NCBI GenBank assembly: GCA_950295325.1
Contig: OX485804.1
Coordinates: 13,578,001-13,642,000, forward strand
From: Polytrichum commune
Lineage: Eukaryota; Streptophyta; Polytrichopsida; Polytrichales; Polytrichaceae
Reading direction: 5' to 3'
DNA length: 64,000 nt
Part shown: piece by piece, positions 34,176 to 43,400 of the stretch
Position numbering within the stretch: position 1 is the stretch's first letter
How the letters are laid out: every line of letters begins with the position of its first letter
Made by a program: the position numbers and the translations under genes
Notes under the pieces: model-generated
The model's input: only the letters and a program-made list of their open reading frames with translations
Database searches by the model: none
What the model was told of the DNA's origin: nothing

Positions 34176-34845
34176 TATTGCAAATGGTCTATTAAGTACC
34201 ATATACTTGAATGTCAAAATATGACATGTTTTGGTTTGGATTTTTATAATAAAAATCAGCAATGGGCTGGAAGTATTTCAAATGATTCAGTACGACCCAA
34301 CCGTGAGCGGTTTGATTGATTGACATGGATAAATAATAACAAGTTTCTAAAAATAAAAAATAATTAATAAGATTCTACGCACATCCGCGTAGTAACGTCT
34401 TCTTGGTATCCGCCTATAGATTATTCTTACTTTATCACTAGTTCAATTTGGGATAGCACCAGTCAATGTAACCAACCGGATTCGAACCCGGGTTGATACA
34501 GACCTAATACCAGTCTCTTACACAACTCGCATCCACAGGCGGATGTCTCAAAACCTAGCAGTTACCTACATATTGATTATTTCTAATATCTAATTTCCTT
34601 CATTTGTAGATTCTGGGCCTTAACTCAACCCGTGAGCAGTTTGAGTGGCTCACAATTATGGCACCTACATGTACGTATAATGAGGTTATGCACCTACTTG
34701 AACTTGCTGGTGTTGTGGAATGTGAGTAGTTGTGCAAGTGTTGGTTGTAACTACATGTATAAGGATGTCAATAAATGACATGTATTGGTTTGGGTTATTA
34801 TAATAAAAATCAGCAATGAATTGAAAGTGTTTTAAATGATCCATG
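34112..34845 (+). repeat. Direct duplication of the transposase 3' end
   Basis: Bases around 34112-34290 (coding for the last residues, stop, and a downstream block with ATAATAAAAATCAGCAATG) recur diverged at about 34660-34840. About 350 bp containing a SINE-like segment lies between. It suggests duplication during element rearrangement. Confidence 0.75.
34340..34550 (-). mobile_element. tRNA-derived SINE-like segment
   Basis: On the minus strand a pol III B box, GGTTCGAATCC, is preceded by an A-box-like TGCGAGTTGTGTAAGAG about 35 bp upstream, as in tRNA-derived SINE heads. The body continues through a small hairpin (CTACGC...GCGTAG) to an AT-rich tail near 34340. No complete tRNA fold is apparent, so it is not called a tRNA gene. 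Confidence 0.5.
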
Positions 34846-34976
34846 GAAATAGGGCCCTTTCACTTGTGCTTCATTTAAAATATTGGCAATTTATAATTGA
34901 AAATATGCAATTAATTTGTCAAAATTTTGGTTGTGTACCCTAAACCCGTGTGTCTTTACTAAATTTGGAATCATTG

Positions 34977-35031
34977 CTCATATGTTACTGCTCACCGCTC
35001 ACTGCTCATCGCTCATAAGATAGCTTCCCTC
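34977..35031 (-). repeat. MULE right terminal inverted repeat with four heptads
   Basis: Read outward-in it is GAGGGAAGCTATCTTA, four heptads (TGAGCGA, TGAGCAG, TGAGCGG, TGAGCAG; 34988-35015), then TAACATATGAG. It pairs with 22320-22394. Confidence 0.88.
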
Positions 35032-35042
35032 ATGCTACCATG
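35032..35042 (+). repeat. MULE target-site duplication, right copy
   Basis: ATGCTACCATG is identical to 22309-22319. The transposase reading frame of the host CACTA resumes at 35043. Confidence 0.9.
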
Positions 35043-35456
35043 AAGAGAGACGATTATGGCTTTAGCCTAGTGAATTTTGATAGATTAGTGCCACTATCAG
35101 CCGAATCCTTCGCATTTCCACTACACGTCGAGCAGGTATTCTTTGCGGACGATTTGAACAATCATGGATGGAAGGTGGTTCTACGAAAAGAGCCAAGGGG
35201 AGCAAGAGTCATTTCTACAAGAGATTCTATACCAGACATAGGATGCCTATCTTTAGGCAATATGGAAGATCATTGTGGATTGAAACCAACATCATTAGAA
35301 AATGATACAACCCCAGCTGACCCAATGTTAGATGAGGTTGTGGCTTTAAGCAGTGATGAGGTGGTAGCAGCTTTGAACACAGATGACCATGAACCGTCTT
35401 CCGAAGACGATGATGAAGCTGCACTTGAGGAAGATGATCATGCTCTAATAGATTAA

Positions 35457-36627
35457 ATTAACAAATCTTGAGTATGTGGTAATCTCATATTATGGTCGAA
35501 TATGTATATTTCATTATGAGTTCAAAAATAAATGGACCATTCTTTTGTGAGCATTCTACCCTAAACCCAAAAACACATAACATTTTGAAGTGACATAGTG
35601 AAGTCGACCACTTCACTATCCGTAGTAATGAACGTTCTATGACGTTCCCAAACACGTTGTCAAGTGCGTTCCCAAGCACATTCTTGTCCCACATGACTAC
35701 CATGACTGTCCGAAGTTAATGCAGTCATGAGGACAGTAAAGGTGGATTTCAACAATTTCAACCGTTCACTGTTCATGGTAATAAAAGACATGCAGTGAAA
35801 TGGGTGCGGGAATAAAAGACGTGTTTTGTTGTAGTGCTATAGTATTTTCCTTTTAGCACACTTTGAATGAAAGATCGATGTCATTTTGTTTGTTTGACAT
35901 TGATTTGAAAATGTCTACAGTACAGGATTTTAGATTACCATAGACCATTCAATTGTCACTCGTTTATGATCCTTCATGAGTTGAGGTGCTTGCTAACACT
36001 AGTTTAAATACGGTTAAATGTTGGCGTCATGTGGTCATTCTTTTTTATCAGACGCATATGTTTGAAAGATATATCAAAATATAGACATCATTCTAGGTTT
36101 AATAACTAACAAAATTGACAAGGTTCATGTGGTCATTCATAGAGAAAGAGAACCGTCACTTCGATCTCTTATAATTTTTGCATCTCAACTCTGATGATAC
36201 CAAATCTTGGGATCACAATTGTTTAATTTTTAATTTTGGAAGCACATGGCGTTTTCCATCCTTATAAAAAATGGCACCTCAAAAAGAAACTCATTAATCT
36301 CAAGCCATGCCCGAGAGAGCAACAAGTAGAAAACCCACAACATGACCGAACCTAATGTGCACGTTGTCACACAAACAACACAAACCAAACTCCCATAAAG
36401 TCAAGTAACACAAAGCAAACCAAAGGTCAAGAGCCGCCAACTCCATCTCAACATGGTTGGCGGCACAAATCATGAAGTTAATCTTGTTTACATCATGTCA
36501 CTCCACACCATAACTAGTCTATGACAATTTTTGCACCTCAAAAATGCTAATTGTATGACAAAAGTCCCGAACTTATCCAATGTACATAATTATATGTGCA
36601 ATTGGAGGGGCCCAACCCACTAAAAAA
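35457..36627. other. CACTA 3' subterminal region and flank
   Basis: Up to 35836 this is the right subterminal region of the CACTA, with short repeats such as CGTTCCCAA and direct or inverted TAGTGAAGT/ACTTCACTA. From 35837 no gene is seen. Confidence 0.5.
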
Positions 36628-37006
36628 GGGCATGTTTTACACGAAAGGCATTAGGGCATGGCTCTTAAATGACCATGGTACCCCACATTCTGGATACCAC
36701 CTTCATGGTCCAAAGTCTTTTGGAGGGCACATGCCCTTACTGCAAACCCGAATTCATGTCGCAAATTTCATTGGGCTTACTTTCAAGAGCCGTCCCTAAA
36801 AAGATACCCTATTATCCCGGCCAACACTATTCACACTTGCCATGTGGAAATTCATATAGATTTTTCATCCACTAAAGATATTATGAACTGTGGTCCAAAA
36901 CTACCCTCATGTAAACCTAAAGTGCATAGCCTGCGACGCTCTCAACCAATTAAAATTCAAGAACTCTTCATAGCCATGGCCTAATGGCTCTCGTGTAAAC
37001 AGGCCC
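36628..37006. mobile_element. MITE-like element with about 45-bp inverted ends
   Basis: The left arm begins GGGCATGTTTTACACGA, then GGCATTAGGGCATGGCT. The right arm, read on the other strand, begins GGGCCTGTTTACACGAG, then GCCATTAGGCCATGGCT. The interior is about 290 bp with no coding. Target duplications were not found. Confidence 0.7.
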
Positions 37007-38972
37007 TCGGCTACTTAAACTTAGCTTACCTTAGAAAAACAACTTGCATCTCACACTGGTCAGAGACCAGGTTGTAAAAACCATCACTTCTTCAACGTCA
37101 TCTTCACCTGACTTGAGATCGGTTAAAATCACGAGCTCTTACACTTCAGAAAAACAACAATTTACGAGGGAAATAACCAATGAAGGTAACTCCAACCAAG
37201 TCAGCCTGTATATAACTGAGGAGTGAGCTGCGAGACTCCATAGCTCATCTTCGCCTTCTGCACGCTCTTTATGCTTCTCTCCTACTCTCCATTCCTCAAC
37301 ATCTCTCACTCGCTGACTCAATAGAGAATTCCTTTAGACCTAGACTTCTTGTGCAGGATAGATTTCTGTTTGAAGTTTCGACAAATCTTATATCTCAGCT
37401 GGTCTTTCAGTTCCTTACACAGTAGAAGAGAATTTGTCCATTACAACCATCCGTTGTAGCTTGTCCATGGCAAACTCATATTGAGAATATGCATGAACAA
37501 ATTTATTCCGTTGTCAAGCTGAGGTTTTTGGTTACATGTTTTGGGTAACCTGCAATTGAAGACCTCTTGTTGACAACCACAACGATGAATTTATGCATTT
37601 TCTCATCATGAGCTGCGATGTACAAATTGCAATGGTCGGTGACTTGATAATGGGCAAGATAATCCCACCTTCCTTCAATCCACACTCTTTGCTTTCCTCC
37701 CCCTTGGTGTGAGATGAGCTCCCTTTGATATTCAACTGAAGGAGACTTTCTTTTCAAAAGTTTTGCATTTTGTTACTACATGGAGTGTGTAGCCCACAAA
37801 TGTCACTGGTTCATTGTCATTAGGATTTAGATTGTTGGTCTCAAAATCAACTGGACAAATAGATCTGGATACCAAAAAACTACCAGTATGGTGAAGAACC
37901 AACGAAGAATCAACGATACATGATCCCTGCAGTGAGTGAAAGGGAAAATAACATTGTCCATTCACTTGGTAGGGAATAGTTGTTGCCTCACCAATGACCA
38001 CACTCTTGCAAAACATTCTGAGAGTATGATGGATAAGCAAGCAACTACTTGTACTAAGTAACTTGTACGTTCCACAACTCTATATCTCAAAAGTCAGTCT
38101 TTGGAGTATGAAAAATTGAGGTAAAACTAAAGATGAAGAGCAAGGTGTTGTAGTTTTGAATCTTAATTATCAGTATTAGGTCTTGTTATACCTGACAAGT
38201 TAGAAGATAGGTGAACTTGTTGAAATGTGGCGTCAAGGAAGCGGTCTGGTTTCTGTGCATTTAAATCAGTAATAGATAGGCCTTGCTCAGATGTTCACTA
38301 CTGGCCATCATGGATCTTGTTTAGAAATCTTCCTTTGCAAGATAATATTGTACTGTAGAATGTGGATTAACTTTGTGTGTTCCTAAGGAGCTTAACAATG
38401 CTCGAGGACCCTCTGTGACTCATATATGTTTTCACTAAATCCCCTTGATCTTGCACCCAGTAGCAATGGAAGGCAAGTGATGGAGATGAGAGAGAAGGAA
38501 CTCAATGTTTCTAATTAGTCTTTCTCATAGTTTATTACTCTCGAAATTTTGAAATAGGTTGTAGATCCCTCATCTTGATATAAGAACTACACTAAATATG
38601 ATATGAAGTGTCACCATTTCTACTTGTCTTGCTCAATACTAATTGTAAACCGCAGTGTAGTGTCACCAACATTAAATGTTAACCCAACATTATTTGTCAT
38701 TCCTTGTAAACATTTTGGGGGATTACACATCTAAAGTGGTGCAATTACTAACACTTACCAGGTGATTTTTCATAAAATACCATATGACACCATATATCAT
38801 ATTTAGTGTAGTAAGATCTTAGTATGAATTTTGGTACATGTGAAGCCTGTTTTGGTAGTGCATTTTGACTGAGTGAATGCCACCTTACTGCACACCATAA
38901 TGTCACAAAGTGGACATTCTAAGCTTCTGTTGAGAGAGAATATCCACTTTTTGACATTGTTATGTGGAGTAA
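37007..38972. other. Intergenic stretch with a possible broken reading frame
   Basis: Two adjoining minus-strand frames (37503-37757 and 37732-38040) could be one protein broken by a frameshift near 37745. I recognise no domain, and coding status is doubtful. Nothing else is supported here. Confidence 0.3.
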
Positions 38973-39389
38973 GAGCGTCCCCACCAGACCGGGCATAGGG
39001 CATGCCAACGCCAAAAATGGGGCATCCCGGGTTCTTAGGTGGCGGTACCGGCATAAATTGAGCCCCACCAATGTCCGGTCCGGCATAATTTAGAACCGGC
39101 CCGGGTATAGTAAGGGCCTTCCCCCGCCATAAATGGTTCATATGGCGGCCCTCCTCCGGCCCGCCAAGAGATTACTTTAATATCAGATACTCCGATATCC
39201 TACTTTATCCCATGTCAGATAATAGGTGTCGTTGTCTTATTGATTGCTTCCTAATTATACCGGGGGTATGCCTAGGCTTTGGTGGGCTCTAACTCAAGAT
39301 GAGCTGCCCCGCCCAAGATAGAGGGCTCCCCAAAGGTATAAAATATTATATACTCTATTTGGCGTGTACCCGGTCTGGTGGGGACGCTC
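38973..39389. mobile_element. Tourist-like (PIF/Harbinger) MITE, 417 bp
   Basis: There is a perfect 21-bp terminal inverted repeat starting GAGCGTCCCCACCAG at the left and, inverted, at the right end. It is flanked on both sides by TAA (38970-38972 and 39390-39392), the diagnostic Harbinger target duplication. It is non-coding and GC-rich relative to its flanks. Its identical ends imply fairly recent insertion. Confidence 0.93.
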
Positions 39390-40411
39390 TAAGGTGACAA
39401 TCAATTCAGTCAAGACGCATTTAAAGTGTGCCCAGTTCAGTTACTGCGAGCCATTGCCTTCAGTTCAGTCTGTAGACTTTTGAGAGATTTCTTGATGTTG
39501 AGGCGGAGCAAGACGGACAAATTCATGGAATGTCACTTAACTAGTAAAATCAGTTCATTCGAATGTCAATTAACTAGTAAATAAGGTCTTTCTTGTGAAT
39601 CAGTTCATCCGAATATCAATTAACTCGTAAATAATGTCTTTCTCGAAAATCAGTTACTTCACAATCAGTAGCAGTACGGAGAAATACTTTAGCCTATCTA
39701 CCCCTGTACCTACTTCGCAATCAGTAGGACGGACAATAACTTTATCCTATCTACCCCTGTCCGGAGAATCTGCATCCCGGACGGAGGCCACTTTCTGATT
39801 CAGGATGCGCACTTTCTGTTTCCGGATGCGGATGCAGATGCAGGCCGTGACTGGGATTGGTCTTAACTTATGGAGTAACGACGTCTACTGTGAGGAGTGC
39901 TTTATAGCAGCTTGCGCGGCGCTAGTTTCGAAGGCCAAATCGTGGACACCATAGCCACTGGTAAGTACGAGTGCTGCTGCTTCAACCACATCTCACATCA
40001 ACGCTGTGAGATATCACACAAAGATCAAACAGAATTCGAGAAACCGCTCAAATTGGAATCGAATCGCCGAACAATCTCGTGGAAACATTGTTTCTTTCGT
40101 ACTTCCAGGACTCAGGTGCTCAGTAATTCTGTAGCCTTATCCAATCTCCTTCAGCAATCTACACTGCATTGCTTGCCATAACTTGACTGAGCTCAAAATT
40201 GCGGTAAACATCCGATGGAGCTTTGATTGCGGAATTCGCAAGTGTCCTGAGCTTTGGTAAATCTCATGCTCTGCCTTGGCTGAAATATGATGCAGGGATT
40301 GTTCCTTTGACAGGATTTGTTTAGAATTGCGGAGTGGAGACTTTTCCTGCTACCATATCAGAGATATTGAAAGTAATTTCAATTTTCTGAGCAAGCAATT
40401 TCAAGATTGCA
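39390..40411 (+). other. Upstream region of the SDR gene with short tandem duplications
   Basis: A unit around CAGTTCATTCGAATGTCAAT recurs near 39549 and 39600. A second unit (CTTTATCCTATCTACCCCTG type) recurs near 39690 and 39740. A 94-codon ORF at 39897-40181 has no known domain. Promoter and 5' UTR are expected here. Confidence 0.5.
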
Positions 40412-43400
40412 ATGGCGGCTGCTGCGGGGGCTTCAATTCCTTTTCTAAATTCTCCGCTGGACCTTCCTCATCTAGGAGTGCAGCTGGAAACCTCAAAGAC
40501 TGTCTCCAAGGTACACATCATCACGGTTGACTGAGAAAGTATTGTTCATATCCACGTTCAAATTGGCGGGCACAAAATTCCTCTCCAGCAATTCTCAGAT
40601 AAACTATGTACCATCAATGATGTCACATGAGTAGAGTATTCTTATGAAAATGTATTCGCAGTTAATGCCAGTGTTGGCAGTAGCTTGTCAGCCGATTTCT
40701 ATTTTTTACCAAGAGTTTTCGTTACAGCTCTGCTCAATCAGATCATACTAAGCATCGATGTAATCAATGGATTGGAGAATTTCTGAGGATTGATTCATTG
40801 TGCCATTCAATCATTGCACAACTCGCGCAAAGCGTTACCTACACGCCCTACTTTCTATTCTGTGCAGGTCGTCGTTTTGTGTGTCAACTTCTGTGCATCA
40901 GCCTCCCAAGCATATAATATTGTTAAAAATTGTAACACAGAGAGATTGTTTGGGAAGGGTCAGTATCCTCATTGCTTTGACAATGCAAGGCTATGTCACG
41001 AAGAAAACAATCTCATGATTTTAAAGTCGGTGGCGTTGAGCTTGCTTTTGCAGAGGTCGAACAAGAGGCGGTACTCAGTGTGCAGGTCGGCTCAATCTTC
41101 CTCAGCAGCTTCCAATCAGCGGCACGTCATCATTACTGGTGGCAATACCGGTATGCTTACCAAAACACCACTTCTTTGAAAAACTCAATGAGCTATTAAT
41201 TCAGAAAGTAACATCATTTGCGAACAATAGCCTCTTCAACAAATACTACAATTCAAGTGGACCGTCTTAATTATCATTCTGAAGGAAACTATCAGGAAGA
41301 AAAGAAGACAATAAAGTTTAGGGTTGTAGTTGTTCAAGTACTCTTGAGAAGGTGCTTTAGGGGATGAAGTATGCAGCAGAGAACAAAGAGCATACAATCT
41401 GGTGACTTTATATGTGGTATATGGCATGGATTTGTGACAGGTATTGGAAAGGCGACAGCAACCGAATTGGCAAAGCAGGGAATGAATGTAACAATTGGTA
41501 AGTACCATCACACTGGTTGTTGTCCTCAATATGAACTTACAGTGATTTGTATTAATATAGAAAAATGACAGTTCTTAGGTCTATTCATAATCCAATTTCG
41601 TGATTGAGTAATGAATTGTCCGGGGGATTGGCTCAAGGAAGCATGCAGAAGCATGGAGAAAGGAGAGAAAGCTGCAGCTGAGATTGTGCAAACATCAAAC
41701 AACCCAGCTGTGAGGTATCAGATTCTCATCAAGTTCATTGCCTTAATGCATTTTACATCAATAACGTTTGTGGACGCTCACAAGATTTAATTTGCAAGAA
41801 TGAGAAATTTGGAAGCCACATTTACTGATCATGGCTTTGAACATCGAAACCTTTTTTGTTTTGCACAGGGTCATGCAACTGGATTTGGCATCACTAGCCT
41901 CAGTACGTGAATTTGCTGCTGAATATTTGGACACAGGTTTTCCATTACATTCACTGGTAAGGAGATAACATCTCTAAATGGAAATGGCATGTTGTGGAAA
42001 TAGGTTATATGTTTGAGATATATATCCGTACTATGAAACACAGATTTAGGAAGTGAATTGCAATGCTTGGAAGATAACCTTCACTTGATAACGGTGTAAG
42101 TTCAATCACAAGCAGTTCATGTCCAATCCTCAAATGCAAAGCTTCAGAAATCAATAGGATGTGTTATTTTCCTCTCTTTTCTTTAGTGTCAGTTTATAGA
42201 CATCACAACAATCAGAAACTTAAGGCACTTGGCTTGTTACTGTGCACAGGTGAATAATGCCGGGGTGATGGCATGCCCTCTACAGTACACTGTAGATGGC
42301 TTTGAATATCAATTTGGGGTAAGTAATACTTGTTCACAAATTTAAGTAATTAAGGGTGCAAAATATTCACAAACAATTTCGCCTCAAGCAGACATCATGA
42401 TTCATATGTTGAATGTTGTATTCGATCTGCAAAAGTAGGCACTTGAACTCCATGCTCTAACCAACTTTCTGGTGTTGGAAGCTCATAGATGTCTTCCTGA
42501 TTGTCTATTGCTTGGTTCATTGTATCTACAAGGAAAATATCGCTTTGTAGGTTTCCCACATCAATCATTTTTCTCTACTTAGGATAGGTTTTGAGTTTAA
42601 CCATGATAAGGAGATGTCGAATTTTGATGGTTTGGATGAATTTGCGGCTCACAGGTGAACCACTTGGGTCATTTTCTGCTCACTGCTCTCCTCCTCGAAA
42701 AACTCCAGTCAAGCGCATCCACAGGGTAAAAGAACGCTAATAAATGGACGTAGTCAAGTTTTGAGATTGTTGTCGTATACAAAATTCAAATCCTGAAGAA
42801 TAATTCTAAGCTTGGGCTCTCCGTTTTATGGATCACGTAAGAAGTTTATAGTCTTCGTTTCAAATATGAACTCTGAATATAGCAGCTGACAATGCAATTT
42901 TTTGTTTCCATCATCAGGAGGCAGTCGAGAGTGGTTGTACTATCTTCAGCTGCAGAGAAAATTGGCAACCTGGAGTTTGGCGACCTCAACTACAAATCTC
43001 GAAGTATGAAAACATTCACAATTGGAGTCCTTTCTTTTCCAAAGTGTCATAAAAAGTAGGACATATAAGTAATTGCATATTGGGACTTATTTTAAGAATG
43101 TTAGTTCTCTCTTATGCTTTTAATGAAATCAATAGTGTTAGTAGACAAGACAAACATTTCGGTTTAGACTGGCTTTAGTTCATATACTGGATCTGGTGAA
43201 CTTCTTGCAAGAAGAATCTTTGCTTATCTGCAACCTTATTGAATAGGTTTGCCTTTTTTTTCCAGTTCATGATAATAATTATATAGACATCCTACAGGAA
43301 AACACTGCTATGTCCAGAATTTTATCCTTGAATTCTATGTGTAAGAGGTCAGCAAGACTACGTGAAAATGGGGATTTTGAGCTAAATGATATTTACTGTT

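Larger units (their letters stand above)
22320..35031 (+). mobile_element. Mutator-like element (MULE), 12.7 kb, nested in the CACTA transposase
   Basis: It has terminal inverted repeats, an 11-bp target duplication, and a clean insertion that restores the DUF4216 reading frame when removed. Contents left to right: left TIR, a minus-strand ParB/methyltransferase-like pseudogene, a 4.2 kb palindromic array, a small minus-strand ORF, and a plus-strand SWIM-finger transposase pseudogene with internal duplications. The two genes converge outward on opposite strands with the array between their 5' sides. Size and cargo are larger than in ordinary mudrA/mudrB elements. The transposase carries at least three disabling changes, so this copy is non-autonomous now. 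Confidence 0.85.
18408..35456 (+). pseudogene. CACTA transposase (TNP2-like), interrupted by the MULE
   Basis: Exons: 18408-20000, 20440-21338, and 21845-22319 continuing at 35043-35456 across the inserted MULE. Junctions keep frame (PYWK to GLLIRN; PWR-E to RHTAS). Exon 1 has HACKNGHCLFRNELKD, CPECKESRYV and the Transposase_21 block LKAILMWSIHDFPAYGLL then GYRGCPPCGPN. Exon 2 has NTLDVMHCEKN and the DUF4218 core HLVEELDICGPVHVRWMYPM then YVRNRARPE. Exon 3 plus the distal piece form DUF4216: GRYELVVLYCNWV, then DDYGFSLVNFDRL, VEQVFFADD and W-KVVL, ending in an acidic tail. An in-frame TAG at 21160-21162 replaces the residue before YMQSY. The MULE splits the codon run after HNATM. This was the mobilising protein of the element; it cannot be made from this copy. 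Confidence 0.85.
15366..35836 (+). mobile_element. CACTA (En/Spm-like) transposon with a nested MULE
   Basis: The left end reads CACTACAACAAATTTTTGC; the right end, read outward, begins CACTACAACAAAACACG, giving a 12-bp terminal inverted repeat of the classic CACTA type. Inside are a SET-domain gene, a TNP2-like transposase and several AGTAATG-rich repeat blocks. Without the 12.7 kb MULE the element would be about 7.75 kb, normal for the family. Flanking trinucleotides (GGT left, CTA right) do not match as a 3-bp duplication, so the left end may belong to a different copy or the flank has changed. The transposase is dead. Confidence 0.7.

Noticed and set aside
34440-34510. tRNA gene on the minus strand
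   Set aside because: A good B box and weak A box, but no full cloverleaf or acceptor stem; better explained as a SINE head.
37503-38040. Frameshifted minus-strand gene
   Set aside because: Two adjoining frames could join, but there is no known domain, no clear splice signals and ordinary AT-rich composition.
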